DNA of 64,000 nt, taken from assembly GCF_010122465.1 (NCBI RefSeq), contig NZ_WLZY01000003.1, positions 372,001 to 436,000 on the forward strand, in the 5' to 3' direction. The position numbers and the translations under genes were made by a program. The stretch is from Phytoactinopolyspora mesophila (lineage in GTDB: Bacteria; Actinomycetota; Actinomycetes; Jiangellales; Jiangellaceae). Under the pieces are notes generated by a model. It did no database searches. It saw only the letters and a program-made list of their open reading frames with translations, and was not told where the DNA came from. Each line of letters begins with the position of its first letter. The stretch's first letter is position 1. This document shows positions 34,993-44,665 of the stretch, piece after piece.

Positions 34993-35871
34993 TCAGCTCA
35001 GCAAATCAGCCTCGAACTCCCAGTGCCAAGGCTCGGGCCTCGAGCCACCCTGCTGCGCCCACGGCGGGTTGACCCATCCGAATTCTTCGCCATGATCGCT
35101 CAGCCAAGCATAGAACGAACTGTCGTAGGAATCGGCTCCACACTCGAAATCGATCGCCAGACCCCAGCCGTGTTCGCTTGTCCCCGGCCGCGCCGCGAGG
35201 TTCGGCTTCTCTTGGAAGAGGTTCGCCTGCGCCTCATAGCTGCGGTAGGTGTTGCCCACGCAGCTCAGAAGCGATTCGCCGCGACTGGACTCGTATGCCT
35301 CGGCCAGTGCGAGAAAAGCGGCAGCGGCATCGGGCCGCAGCAGATGGCCGTCGCCGACGTCGCACAAATGCGCGTCACCGAGCTCACCGTTGCCGACGCT
35401 ACCCTTCGCCGGCACCTCGGCGTCGCAGCCGGCAACCGGAGCAAACCCGCCGGGCAGGCTGCTCCGCGACGCTGCCCGCTGGCTTTCGGCAGTGGACTCG
35501 TCTTCCGCGGGCTCGCCCGCATCGTCGTCAGTGGCTTCCTCCGGGGTCTCGTCGGCCGAACCGGACTCGGGAACAGACGGCTCGAGAGTAGGGGTCGCCT
35601 GCGCGGGCTCCTCCTCCGGCATTGAACGTGGTTCCGGGGATCGATCCGCAGCGCGCGAAGCATCGTCGACCGCTTCCCGGCGAAGGTCCTCGATATCAGC
35701 TAGACCGGGTTCACCGACCGCACTGAGCGAAGACACGTCCGTCGCACCGCTGCCGGGCAGAGCAATCACGGCAGCGGCCAGCAACGACATCACCAGCACG
35801 GTCGGAAGCGTTCGGCCTTGACGTTTGCAGTGCCGGCTACCTCGGTCGACAGCATGGCTCACACGTCGCAA
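34993..35871 (-). CDS. Membrane-anchored D-alanyl-D-alanine carboxypeptidase (VanY family)
   Basis: A 292-residue extracytoplasmic metallopeptidase acting on peptidoglycan stem peptides. A signal or anchor helix lies at about residues 22-42, then an acidic Pro/Glu/Ser-rich linker to about 140. The VanY domain shows GNTYRSYEAQANLF, the zinc motif SEHGWGLAID (His234, Asp241) and the catalytic ExxH in PEPWHWEF (Glu280, His283). Five cysteines are external. The start is either a TTG at 35871 or a GTG at 35862; neither has a convincing ribosome binding site. Confidence 0.88.
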   Translation of the reverse strand: MRRVSHAVDRGSRHCKRQGRTLPTVLVMSLLAAAVIALPGSGATDVSSLSAVGEPGLADIEDLRREAVDDASRAADRSPEPRSMPEEEPAQATPTLEPSVPESGSADETPEEATDDDAGEPAEDESTAESQRAASRSSLPGGFAPVAGCDAEVPAKGSVGNGELGDAHLCDVGDGHLLRPDAAAAFLALAEAYESSRGESLLSCVGNTYRSYEAQANLFQEKPNLAARPGTSEHGWGLAIDFECGADSYDSSFYAWLSDHGEEFGWVNPPWAQQGGSRPEPWHWEFEADLLS

Positions 35872-35968
35872 AAGATGGCCCCCGAAAGATCACGAAACGA
35901 TAACAACCCGGGGAACCCTACCCGATTGTCCGAGTTGTTTCGAATCTCGCGTTCTCGATCGAGAGTTT

Positions 35969-37915
35969 CTACTCCGCGGCGACGTCCGTGCGTGGATCGA
36001 GACCGAGTGCGTCCATCAGGACAAAGAAGACCTCGGTGTTGTCCAGGTAGGCATTGACCCGCGCCGCGCCAGGACCGGAGGCCACGATAGAAACGTCGTC
36101 AACGGTATGAACACAGTTGGTCTGGTTGAACGGCAGGTTTCCGATCTGCAGTTCTGCGTCCGGATCGCGATCAGGATTGTCGACGGCGCGACCGTCGTCA
36201 TCCAGCAATGCGGGCTGGCTGAATACGGAATTGTGCTGGAAATCGTCGGTATGATCAGGGTGGCTGGACCAGCCGAAGAACAGCTGCACATCCGGATCCG
36301 GGTCGTCCGGGAAGCCGTCTCCGTCGTCGTCGACGTAGGTGGGGTAGGTCGCGCCGCCGTACACGCCGTTGGCTGCGCGGCCCTCGTCGCTGCCGCGTCG
36401 GTCGTGGGTGCCGACGATGCTCATCGAGTGGTTGTGGTCGGCGGTCACCACGATGAGGGTGTCGTCACGGTCCTGCGCCCATTGCTTCGCGACACCGATG
36501 GCCTGATCGAATTCAATCGTGTCGTAGACAACACGAGGGCCGTCCATCGGATGCTCCATCTTGTCGATGGAAGCGCCTTCGACCATGAGGAAGAAGCCGT
36601 TCTCGTTCCGCTCCAGTATCCGCAGTGCCGCCGTCGTCATCTCCATCAGATTCGGCTGGTCGTTCCACTCCCCGAGCACATCGTCCTGCTTGTCGTGCTG
36701 CCGGTCGAGATAGACGTTCAGATTGCCCGTGTGGAACAGGCCCAACAGACGCTCAGGGATCTCACCAGCCATCACCGCGTTCAACTGCTCCCTCGTCTGC
36801 GCGTAGGCGAAGCCCAGGTCGGCGAACTCCTTGACCAGGTCGCGATCATCTTCACGGCGCGACTCCTCCTCCGATTGGGGCAGAAGTGACGCCAGGCCGC
36901 CACCCATCAGCACGTCCGGTGTCTGCTCGGGCTCCAGAGCCTGATCCATGATCTCGATGTACTCCCGGCGTTGCCGGGTATGTGCCCACACGGCGGCGGG
37001 CGTCGCGTCCTGGATCTCTGCCGTTGTCACCACGCCGATCGACATACCGCGAGCGCGTTTCAGCACCTCGGCCATGGTCTCGACCCTGGGATGATCGTTG
37101 GGGTCGGGGTTGTTGCCCTCGTAGACGCCCATGGCGTTGACCGATGATTTGTGCCCCGTCATGTAGGCCGCCATCGTGTGCGCGGAATCCGGCGACAACG
37201 CGTCCACACCGGATGTTCCGACGATGCCACGGAACTCCATCTGGTCCATCTCCAGCAGTCCGTGGTACTTGCCCTCCGTGATGCCCTTGGAGAGCACACG
37301 AGCCGCGGTAATCGCGGCCGCCCCCATGCCGTCTCCCAGGAAGAAGATCACGTTCTTAGCCCGCTGGCCGCCAGCATCGGCGGTGACAACCTCGTGGTGT
37401 ACCTCGGCCTCGACCCGGCCGCTGCCGCGCGCTCGTACGATCGCCTTGATGGTGAAATGGCCGGGATTCGCGTACGCAAGCTCGGTGTAGGTCACCTCCA
37501 GGCTGTCCTCGACCGAACTCGTCCGCTCCGGATCGCCGATGAGTAGCGGTTCCGGCCCGTCTTCGCCGTGAACCTGAATGTCGATGCGAGTGGTTTCGGG
37601 GTCCACGCCGGTGGCTTCGACACGCAGGTCGAACCGGGCCCCGGCGAGAAACTTCGCGCGGTCGATCGGCAGGATCCGCACCTGTGGCCGATCCGGACGG
37701 CCGCTTGGTTGGTCTGGACGTGCCGTGAACGCATGAGGATCGACTTCGGTCAGGTTCTCCGGCGTTGCCGGCTGCTCCGGCTCATCACTCGCGGAGGCAG
37801 GCCGAACCCCTAGCCCGACGATCGCCGCCGCCGCCACACCCCCTCCGCTGGCCTGCAGCAGCGCCCGCCGCGAGAAGCCGTCTCGTGTGCCCTGGCCCGA
37901 CCTGGTACGTCCCAT
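35969..37915 (-). CDS. Tat-exported alkaline phosphatase (PhoA-type)
   Basis: A 648-residue secreted alkaline phosphatase. The Tat signal SRRALLQASGGG (residues 15-26) is followed by an extra N-terminal beta-sandwich domain (about 85-180), then the phosphatase fold with FFLGDGMGAAA (metal Asp195) and the nucleophile in SPDSAHTMAAYMTG (Ser244). Further metal ligands lie in MVEGASIDKMEHP and TADHNHSMS. An EF-hand-like YVDDDGDGFPDDPD loop probably binds calcium. The ATG at 37915 has GAGAGGTGG upstream. A PHO box lies about 93 bases upstream, pointing to PhoP control under phosphate starvation. Confidence 0.92.
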   Translation of the reverse strand: MGRTRSGQGTRDGFSRRALLQASGGGVAAAAIVGLGVRPASASDEPEQPATPENLTEVDPHAFTARPDQPSGRPDRPQVRILPIDRAKFLAGARFDLRVEATGVDPETTRIDIQVHGEDGPEPLLIGDPERTSSVEDSLEVTYTELAYANPGHFTIKAIVRARGSGRVEAEVHHEVVTADAGGQRAKNVIFFLGDGMGAAAITAARVLSKGITEGKYHGLLEMDQMEFRGIVGTSGVDALSPDSAHTMAAYMTGHKSSVNAMGVYEGNNPDPNDHPRVETMAEVLKRARGMSIGVVTTAEIQDATPAAVWAHTRQRREYIEIMDQALEPEQTPDVLMGGGLASLLPQSEEESRREDDRDLVKEFADLGFAYAQTREQLNAVMAGEIPERLLGLFHTGNLNVYLDRQHDKQDDVLGEWNDQPNLMEMTTAALRILERNENGFFLMVEGASIDKMEHPMDGPRVVYDTIEFDQAIGVAKQWAQDRDDTLIVVTADHNHSMSIVGTHDRRGSDEGRAANGVYGGATYPTYVDDDGDGFPDDPDPDVQLFFGWSSHPDHTDDFQHNSVFSQPALLDDDGRAVDNPDRDPDAELQIGNLPFNQTNCVHTVDDVSIVASGPGAARVNAYLDNTEVFFVLMDALGLDPRTDVAAE

Positions 37916-38007
37916 GCCTACCACCTCTCGCCGGGCACCGAGGTCTACCGGCGCCCTCACCGTCACTCGTGCGTGCTCCCGGACGTCGCTGGACAGCGAA
38001 CTGGTAC

Positions 38008-38040
38008 CGCGAGTGAACACCAGTTGTCCAGAAGGTGAAC
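38008..38040 (-). promoter_or_regulatory. PHO box (three 11-base PhoP direct repeats)
   Basis: Read toward the phosphatase gene: GTTCACCTTCT, then a degenerate GGACAACTGGT, then GTTCACTCGCG. The 11-base period and GTTCACC cores match the actinomycete PhoP consensus. Position is about 93-125 bases upstream of the phosphatase ATG. Confidence 0.75.
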
Positions 38041-38165
38041 ACAAAGTAATCGATGAAGGCGACGATGTGTCAACCCTTAGGTCATGGGCGAGTTAGGCGC
38101 CAACGCTCCCGCATGGACTCATGCTGATGCCGGCTCAGTGACCAGCGCCGGCACAAAAGGGGTGG

Positions 38166-39125
38166 TTACTCCGTCGCCTGACCGGCGTCGAACTCCACAC
38201 CATCTAGCTGGTCGAGCCGGCGCAGAATAAGACCTTCCCGCAACGCCCACGGACAGATCTCCACCGAAGGGACGCCGAACAGATCTATCGCGGCATCCGC
38301 CACAATCGCACCGGCAAGCAGTTGCTCAGCACGACTCTTCGCCACGCCGGGCAGCTTTGCCCGCTCCGCTGCCGACATCGCGGCGAGTTGCTCCAGCAAC
38401 TCCTGGATGTCGCCACCCTTCAGTGTCCGGCGCACGTAGGGACCCTCGGCCGACGGCGCGGCCCCCGCAACCCGCGCAAGCGAACGGAACGTCTTGCTCG
38501 AGGCCACCGCCTGATCGGGCACGCCGAAACGGCTCACCTTGCCCACGACCTCAGCGATCTCGGCCCGAACGTGCCGGCGCAACGCCCGGATTTCGTCCTC
38601 GGACGGCGGATCCGAGGAGAACCAATCCCGGGTGAGCCGGGCCGCACCCAACGGCAACGAGATCGCGACATCCGGGTCCTCGTCGATTCCGGCCGAGATC
38701 TCCAGTGAGCCCCCGCCGATGTCGAAGCACAGCAGCCGCCCGCTCGACCACCCGTACCAACGCCGTACGGCCAGGAACGTCAGCCGAGCCTCGTCCTCGC
38801 CGGAGAGCACCCGGAGATCTATTCCAGCTTCTCGCCGGACGCGCTCGAGCACCGCTGCGCCATTACGGGAGTCGCGCAGGGCCGACGTGGCGAACGCCAG
38901 CATTGACGTCGCCCCCTTGTCCTCGGCGATCTGGACGGCTTTGACACAGCATTCGACCAGCTGATCGGCGCCGCGCCCCTTCACCTTGCCATTGCCGTCG
39001 AGCATCTCGGCGAGGCGCAGCTCGGTCTTCTCCTTGTACGCAGGAAGCGGCTTCGCACCGGGGTGCGCGTCCACGAGAAGCAGGTGAACGGTGTTCGATC
39101 CCACGTCCAGGACTCCGATGCGCAT
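38166..39125 (-). CDS. Ppx/GppA-family exopolyphosphatase
   Basis: A 319-residue ASKHA-fold phosphatase of the short actinobacterial Ppx type, which hydrolyses polyphosphate or (p)ppGpp-related substrates. Phosphate-1 motif [15 protein letters not shown] at residues 5-19, adenosine/phosphate-2 motif [12 protein letters not shown] near 137, and the linker [13 protein letters not shown] are clear. Only the two N-terminal domains are present. It follows the alkaline phosphatase on the same strand in genomic order but is upstream in transcription, with its own region. Specificity between Ppx1 and Ppx2 types is not decidable. Confidence 0.88.
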   Translation of the reverse strand: MRIGVLDVGSNTVHLLLVDAHPGAKPLPAYKEKTELRLAEMLDGNGKVKGRGADQLVECCVKAVQIAEDKGATSMLAFATSALRDSRNGAAVLERVRREAGIDLRVLSGEDEARLTFLAVRRWYGWSSGRLLCFDIGGGSLEISAGIDEDPDVAISLPLGAARLTRDWFSSDPPSEDEIRALRRHVRAEIAEVVGKVSRFGVPDQAVASSKTFRSLARVAGAAPSAEGPYVRRTLKGGDIQELLEQLAAMSAAERAKLPGVAKSRAEQLLAGAIVADAAIDLFGVPSVEICPWALREGLILRRLDQLDGVEFDAGQATE

Positions 39126-39190
39126 AGCCCCAGGCTACCGGCATCCGACCTCGACCGATGCACGAAGCTCATCCGACCTACGCACACCGC

Positions 39191-39282
39191 CTAGATGATC
39201 ATGTTTGGTGGGCTTTCTCGTGCGTCACCATGCCTACAGTCCTGTCGGAGCACGAGGAAACCCACCAAACATGATCATCTAG
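39191..39282. repeat. Palindromic dispersed element, copy 3 (complete reference copy)
   Basis: Both 33-base arms (39191-39223 and 39250-39282) are present and match at 31 of 33 positions as inverted copies. Each ends in CTAGATGATCATG or its complement; the core shared by all copies is TGATCATGTTTGGTGGG. The 26-base loop contains GTCACCATGCC. It lies between the divergent ppx and Cys-rich protein genes, so it is not simply a terminator. Confidence 0.9.
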
Positions 39283-39338
39283 GTGGCGCGAGAGCGCCTC
39301 ACCTGGCAGTGCCATGCGGCGGCGTCTACGCTCGGGGC

Positions 39339-40112
39339 GTGGGCACAACGCGGGACCAACTGCCGGTCGATGTGGCGCGATCCTGGGTCGAATTCCCCGA
39401 TCCAGACAATCCGAATCAAATCCTGCGCTGCGACCTGACCTGGCTGACCTCCCGCTGGACGTGCATCTTCGGACAAGGTTGCCCCGGCATCTATGCGTCT
39501 CGCCCCGACGACGGCTGCTGCACTCACGGCGCGCATTTCTCCGACGAGGACGACGAGAAACGCGTGAGCGAGTTCGCCGCCCACCTCAGCCCAGAGGTCT
39601 GGCAGATGCACGCCGAAGGCACCCAAGGCGGCGTTGTCGAGACCGACGAAGAAGGCGAGCGAAAGACGCGGGTCGTGGACGGAGCCTGTGTGTTCCACAA
39701 CCGGCCAGGCTTTTCCGGCGGCGCGGGCTGCGCGTTGCACTCGTACGCACTGCGCGAAGGTCTCCACCCGCTTCAGACGAAACCGGACGTGTGCTGGCAG
39801 CTCCCGATTCGCCGGGCGTACCGCGACGTGACTCGCGCAGACGGCAGCACCTACCTCGAGCTCACCATCACCGAGTACCGAGCCCGCGACTGGGGCGCCG
39901 GCGGCCACGACATGGACTGGTACTGCACCAACACCCCCGAGGCACATGTCGGCCCCGAACCCGTTTACCGGTCGAACCAGGCCGAGCTACGTGAACTCGT
40001 CGGCGATGCCGCCTACGAGGAACTAGTTCGCCACTGCGAGGCATTCATCGCGGCCCGGCTTCCACTGGTGACCCACCCTGCCACCGCGGCAGCGCCCACC
40101 AACCGGCGCTAG
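39339..40112 (+). CDS. Cysteine-rich conserved protein, possible metal or Fe-S binder
   Basis: A 257-residue protein with clustered cysteines: [53 protein letters not shown] and DWYCTN. The pattern resembles the DUF3109/YkgJ-like group of putative metal or Fe-S proteins, which is a guess by motif only. The segment [19 protein letters not shown] and following KPDVCWQLP is typical of that group. The GTG at 39339 is preceded by TACGCT at six bases, suggesting a leaderless mRNA. In-frame sequence further upstream runs into the palindromic element. Confidence 0.75.
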   Translation: MGTTRDQLPVDVARSWVEFPDPDNPNQILRCDLTWLTSRWTCIFGQGCPGIYASRPDDGCCTHGAHFSDEDDEKRVSEFAAHLSPEVWQMHAEGTQGGVVETDEEGERKTRVVDGACVFHNRPGFSGGAGCALHSYALREGLHPLQTKPDVCWQLPIRRAYRDVTRADGSTYLELTITEYRARDWGAGGHDMDWYCTNTPEAHVGPEPVYRSNQAELRELVGDAAYEELVRHCEAFIAARLPLVTHPATAAAPTNRR

Positions 40113-40157
40113 CACTCACCCGGGCTGCTCCCCCATAACGACGAATAGGCACCTATC

Positions 40158-40859
40158 GTGTGGGGGGTGCCACGTGACGTGATCCCGAGTCCCAACATCT
40201 GGAAGTACCCGGATATCTACGAGATCGAGAATCGCGGAGTGGACCCCGATGGCCTGATCGAAGAGACGATGCGCGGCATCCACGACTGGTCGGGCCAAAC
40301 CGTCCTTGACATCGGCTGCGGCACCGGTTTCCACCTGCCGCGATTCGCGGCGGACGCGGCCCGGGTGATCGGCGTCGAACCCCATCCGCCGTTGCTGCGC
40401 CAAGCACGTCAGCGTGTCTCGGAACTCGCCGGACCGATCGAGGTGCTGCGTGGAACGGCCCAGGCTCTGCCGCTCCCGCCGTCGTCGGTCGATGTTGTAC
40501 ACGCACGCTGGGCCTACTTCTTCGGGCCGGGATGTGAGTCGGGCCTGACCGAGCTGGCACGAGTGCTGCGTCGCGGCGGCACCGCATTCGTCATCGACAA
40601 CGACGCCACCAGGTCCACGTTCGGCTCCTGGTTCCGGCGGGCGTTGCCGGCCTACGACCCGGCCGCGGTAGAGCGGTTCTGGGCCCGGCAAGGCTGGCAC
40701 CACGTGCCGCTCGACATCCGCTGGGAACATCCGGACCGCGAATCGTTCGAGTCCGTGGTGCGCATCGAGTTCGCGCCGGAGGTCGCCGAAGCCGCTCTGG
40801 CCGAGCACCCTGGTAACAGCGTGGACTACGCGGTCAATCTGCTCTGGCGCACGTACTGA
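40158..40859 (+). CDS. Class I SAM-dependent methyltransferase
   Basis: A 233-residue methyltransferase with motif I VLDIGCGTGFHLPRFA near residues 50-65, motif II VIGVEPHPPLL, and post-motif LARVLRRGGTAFVID. The substrate is unknown; the aromatic C-terminal part (FWARQGWHHVPLDIRWEHPD) may form the substrate lid. The start is the GTG at 40158 or, perhaps better, the GTG at 40167, which lies seven bases after a TATCGT hexamer. It follows the Cys-rich protein gene on the same strand by 45 bases. Confidence 0.85.
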   Translation: MWGVPRDVIPSPNIWKYPDIYEIENRGVDPDGLIEETMRGIHDWSGQTVLDIGCGTGFHLPRFAADAARVIGVEPHPPLLRQARQRVSELAGPIEVLRGTAQALPLPPSSVDVVHARWAYFFGPGCESGLTELARVLRRGGTAFVIDNDATRSTFGSWFRRALPAYDPAAVERFWARQGWHHVPLDIRWEHPDRESFESVVRIEFAPEVAEAALAEHPGNSVDYAVNLLWRTY

Positions 40860-40953
40860 CCCCGACGACGCCCGCAGCCGGTCCCCGCGCGGCCCGGACA
40901 GCGGCGATCGGGATCACACGACGGTTGTCAGTCCCGGCCTCTACGGTGTGACC

Positions 40954-42324
40954 ATGGCAAAAGCAACACAGACCTTCCGGTGTGCCGAGTGCGGCTGGAC
41001 CACCTCCAAGTGGGTCGGCCGGTGCGGCGAGTGCCAGGCGTGGGGCACGGTCGACGAAGCGGCCGCGCCGCGGGCCGGCGCCACCCAGGCCGGACCGGTC
41101 AGCCGGGTCGCGCAGCCGATCGGAGCGGTTGGCCTCGAGGTCGCTCGCACCCGGCCCACCGGCGTCGAGGAATTCGACCGAGCACTCGGCGGTGGCCTGG
41201 TCCAAGGCGCCGTCATCCTGCTGGCGGGTGAACCGGGGGTCGGCAAGTCGACCCTCCTGCTCGACGTCACGGCCAAGTGGGCGAAGGATGCCGGCCGCAC
41301 GTTGTACGTGACAGGCGAGGAGTCGACCGCCCAGGTTCGGCTGCGTGCCGAGCGCACCGGTGCACTCGCTGATGATCTCTTCCTGACCGCCGAGACGGAC
41401 CTCTCCGCGGTTCTCACCCACATCGACGAGGTCAAACCCTCACTGGTGGTACTCGATTCGGTGCAGACGGTGTCCAGCCCGTCGCTAGAAAGCCCGGTGG
41501 GTGGGGTCAACCAGGTCCGCGAGGTCGCCAGCAGCCTGATCCGGGTGGCCAAAGAGCGTGGCATCGCCACTGTGCTGGTCGGGCATGTCACCAAGGACGG
41601 TTCCATCGCCGGTCCCCGCGTCCTGGAACATCTCGTGGACGTCGTCCTCCAGTTCGAGGGAGACCGGAACTCCCGGTTGCGCACGGTCCGCACGGTCAAG
41701 AATCGCTACGGCCCGGCCGACGAAGTCGGGTGCTTCGATCTGACCGACGCCGGAATCACGTCGCTTCCGGATCCCACGGGGCTCTTCCTCTCGCGGCACG
41801 CCGCCCCGGTCCCAGGGACGTGCATCACGGTTACCGTCGAGGGGCGACGTCCACTTCTGGGCGAGGTCCAGGCGCTGGTGGCCCCGTCGGCACTGAACAC
41901 CCCACGCAGAGCGAACAGCGGCCTGGATTCGGCTCGGGTCGCCATGGTGCTCGCTGTGCTCGAGCGACGCGGCCGGGTGCAGCTGAGCACGCGGGACGTC
42001 TACACCTCCACGGTCGGCGGCGCTCGGCTGTCGGAGCCGGCCACCGATCTCGCGGTGCTGATCTCAGTGGCGAGCGCTGCCGCGCAAGAGCCCACCCCGA
42101 TGGGCATGATCGCACTGGGCGAGGTCGGCCTGGCCGGTGAGATCCGAGGCGTCACCGGCTTGCAGCGACGTCTCGCGGAGGCAGAACGGATGGGATTCAC
42201 GACGGCCCTCGTCCCGCCTGATCCCGGTCCGGTCCCGCCCGGAATCCGCGTCGTCGAAGTCGACCATGTCGGTTCAGCACTTGCCATCGTGGCCGATCCC
42301 GCGTCGGCGTTTCCGTTGACGTGA
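40954..42324 (+). CDS. radA: DNA repair protein RadA (Sms)
   Basis: A 456-residue RecA-like helicase that helps process recombination branch intermediates. The four-cysteine zinc motif is Cys10, Cys13, Cys24 and Cys27; Walker A is AGEPGVGKST; Walker B lies in SLVVLDSVQT; the RadA-specific KNRYG (usual KNRFG) is present; and a Lon-protease-like domain occupies the C-terminus (GMIALGEVGLAGEIRGV). The ATG at 40954 lies six bases after TACGGT, suggesting a leaderless message; an in-frame GTG at 40948 is the alternative. In many actinomycetes disA follows radA; here it does not. Confidence 0.94.
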   Translation: MAKATQTFRCAECGWTTSKWVGRCGECQAWGTVDEAAAPRAGATQAGPVSRVAQPIGAVGLEVARTRPTGVEEFDRALGGGLVQGAVILLAGEPGVGKSTLLLDVTAKWAKDAGRTLYVTGEESTAQVRLRAERTGALADDLFLTAETDLSAVLTHIDEVKPSLVVLDSVQTVSSPSLESPVGGVNQVREVASSLIRVAKERGIATVLVGHVTKDGSIAGPRVLEHLVDVVLQFEGDRNSRLRTVRTVKNRYGPADEVGCFDLTDAGITSLPDPTGLFLSRHAAPVPGTCITVTVEGRRPLLGEVQALVAPSALNTPRRANSGLDSARVAMVLAVLERRGRVQLSTRDVYTSTVGGARLSEPATDLAVLISVASAAAQEPTPMGMIALGEVGLAGEIRGVTGLQRRLAEAERMGFTTALVPPDPGPVPPGIRVVEVDHVGSALAIVADPASAFPLT

Positions 42325-42428
42325 GCCAAGCGGGCGAGACCCCCTCCGCCGCACCGCGGCTCACGCCGACCGTCTTACCGCCCCGGCCACCGGGCCGCAT
42401 GTCATGAGGCGGACATTAGGGTGGCGGC

Positions 42429-43838
42429 GTGAGCAACCTGCCCCGTGAAGCCGTCGCCGATGCCGTCACATACTTCGAGTCCTGGCTGGAGTTCCGCCAG
42501 CGTTATTCCCGGATTCCCGGTGTGCAGGCCGCCGTCTGGTTCGATGACGATCTACTGCTCTCCCGCGCTTACGGGTACGCCGACACCGAAGCCGGCATAT
42601 CCCTGACTCCGCGGCACCTGTTCCGGATCGCGTCGCACTCGAAGACATTCACCGCCACCGCTGTCCTTCAGTTGACGGAGAAGGGCGTACTGCGCCTCGA
42701 CGACACCCTCGAACAGTGGCTGCCGTGGCTGACGGGCCAGCCACTGAGCGGCATAACCGTCCGGGAACTGCTCGGCCACAGCGCGGGAGTGATACGCGAC
42801 GGCCACGACAGCGACTTCTGGCAACTCGCCGACGAGTTCCCTGACGAGGCGGCATTGCGAAAGATCGCCTCAGACCGTGCCGAGGTCGTGCCGGCCAACG
42901 AGCGCTTCAAGTACTCCAACATCGGATACTCGTTGCTGGGACTCGTCATCGCCGCCGCTTCCGGACAGGATTACCAGGCGTACGTACGTGAGCACATCAT
43001 CGACCAGCTCGGCCTGCCCAACACCGGCCCCGAGTACGACCCCGCGCGCGCCACCGAATATGCCTGCGGCTACAGCGCACTGGCCTACGCCGATCACCGT
43101 GTGCGCATCGATCATGTCGACACCGCCGCCATGGCCCCGGCCACCGGCTTCTACAGCACCGCCGAGGACGTCGTCCGTTATGCCGCGGCTCATTTCCACG
43201 GCGACGTTCGCCTCCTCACCGACGCATCTAAACGGCTGATGCAACGGGCCGAATGGAAGGTCGAGGGCACGGACGGCGAGTACGGTCTCGGCCTGTCGCG
43301 GGCCGAGATCGGCGGACGCCTGGTGTTCGGTCACGGCGGCGGCTATCCCGGTCACATCACGCGGACGTTCTTCGACCCGGAGGACCGGCTCGCCGTGTCG
43401 GTCCTGACCAACGCCATCGACGGGCCGGCAGAAGAGCTCGCGGTCACGCTGCTGCGCCTGGTGAATCTGGCGGAAAGCGGAGCGCACGACACGGATGCTG
43501 GCTCCGACCACGCCGGGCTCCACCGTTTCACCGGACGTTTCGCCAACCTCTGGCGAGCGGCCGACGTCGTACTTCTCGGCGGTCAGCTCTACCTGCTCGC
43601 ACCCACCGCCGCTGACCCCACCCACGCGCCGGCCAAACTGTCCGTCATCGACGACCACACGCTACGCATGACCGGTGGGGTCGGGTACGCCTCGTACGGC
43701 GAGACACTCTCTTATGAGTTCTCCGGCGACACCGTCATGTCGATTCGCGGGGCGACCGGAACGTCGTACCCGATCGAACGGGTACGCGGGGCGGCTGCCA
43801 CGCTAGGCCACGTCTCCCCTGGCAAACCCCTACGTTGA
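42429..43838 (+). CDS. Serine hydrolase of the class C beta-lactamase / DD-peptidase family
   Basis: A 469-residue serine hydrolase. SxxK is SHSK (Ser69 to Lys72), the YxN motif is YSN (162-164), and the third box is HGGG in FGHGGGYPGH. A C-terminal domain of about 110 residues (RFTGRFANLWRAADVVLLGG onward) is a lipocalin-like DUF3471-type beta domain. No signal peptide is visible, so a cytoplasmic esterase or peptidase role is likely rather than cell-wall action. Preceded by 104 bases after radA with no clear terminator. Confidence 0.88.
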   Translation: MSNLPREAVADAVTYFESWLEFRQRYSRIPGVQAAVWFDDDLLLSRAYGYADTEAGISLTPRHLFRIASHSKTFTATAVLQLTEKGVLRLDDTLEQWLPWLTGQPLSGITVRELLGHSAGVIRDGHDSDFWQLADEFPDEAALRKIASDRAEVVPANERFKYSNIGYSLLGLVIAAASGQDYQAYVREHIIDQLGLPNTGPEYDPARATEYACGYSALAYADHRVRIDHVDTAAMAPATGFYSTAEDVVRYAAAHFHGDVRLLTDASKRLMQRAEWKVEGTDGEYGLGLSRAEIGGRLVFGHGGGYPGHITRTFFDPEDRLAVSVLTNAIDGPAEELAVTLLRLVNLAESGAHDTDAGSDHAGLHRFTGRFANLWRAADVVLLGGQLYLLAPTAADPTHAPAKLSVIDDHTLRMTGGVGYASYGETLSYEFSGDTVMSIRGATGTSYPIERVRGAAATLGHVSPGKPLR

Positions 43839-43898
43839 TCGCCCGCACCGGGGCCGGTGTTCAGGGGAGCGCACGCGGGGCACGGAGCTGGGCTCGTT

Positions 43899-44651
43899 AT
43901 GCTGCCCAGCGTGGCTGAGACGCATACACCGAACGGCCTGCTTCGGCTCATAGACTCCGAGCGGGTCACGCCCACGATGCTGCGGCTGGCCTTCGTCGTC
44001 GATTCCCCGCACCTCCCCTTCGAGCTCAGCTGCCCTAACCAGGTCCTTCGGCTCTCGCCCCCGGCGGAGCTTCCCGACGGCGCCACCAGCGGGGCTCGCC
44101 CACCAAGCCGGACCTACACCATTCGCAGGTACGACGCCGTGTCCGGCCGGCTCGAGGTCGACGTCGTTCTGCATGGTGAAGGACCGTTCGTTCGATGGGC
44201 GCTGGCGGCGGACAAACATGACACCATCGCCTTCACCGGCCCGCGTCCGCATGCCGTGCCGTCGTTCGACGCCGACGCGCTGATCATGGTCAGCGACGAG
44301 ACCGGGCTGCCCGCAGCTGCCTCGCTCCTGGAAGCTGCTCCGGCAGGACTACCTGTTCACGCGTTCATCGAGATCGCTGACGCAGCAGAGGAACAGCAGC
44401 TGACCACCGCGGCTGAGCTGTCGCTGCGGTGGCTCCACCGCGACGGGGCACCAGCCGGCACCACGGTTTCGCTGGAGAACGCGGTCCGATCGATGGACTG
44501 GCCCGCCGGCCGCGTCGAGCTCTGGGTAGCAGGGGAGACGACGGAGGTTCGAGCGGTCCGCCGGTTCGCCGCATCCGAACGTGGCGTAGCGCGTCCGGAC
44601 ATCCACGCCTACGGCTACTGGCGGCGCGGCCGCGCCGGCTCCCCCGGCTAA
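43899..44651 (+). CDS. Siderophore-interacting protein (ferric-siderophore reductase)
   Basis: A 250-residue flavin reductase of the ViuB/YqjH type that releases iron from ferric siderophores using NAD(P)H. The FAD motif RTYTIRRYD, the loop FVRWALAAD, VSDETGLPAAASLLE at the nicotinamide site and the C-terminal GYWRRGRAG tail are visible. A TATGCT hexamer covers the ATG at 43899, so translation may really start at the GTG at 43911 on a leaderless message. A ferritin gene lies elsewhere in the window at 55691; no siderophore synthesis genes are present. Confidence 0.87.
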   Translation: MLPSVAETHTPNGLLRLIDSERVTPTMLRLAFVVDSPHLPFELSCPNQVLRLSPPAELPDGATSGARPPSRTYTIRRYDAVSGRLEVDVVLHGEGPFVRWALAADKHDTIAFTGPRPHAVPSFDADALIMVSDETGLPAAASLLEAAPAGLPVHAFIEIADAAEEQQLTTAAELSLRWLHRDGAPAGTTVSLENAVRSMDWPAGRVELWVAGETTEVRAVRRFAASERGVARPDIHAYGYWRRGRAGSPG

Positions 44652-44665
44652 CGGGTGTCTGGCGC

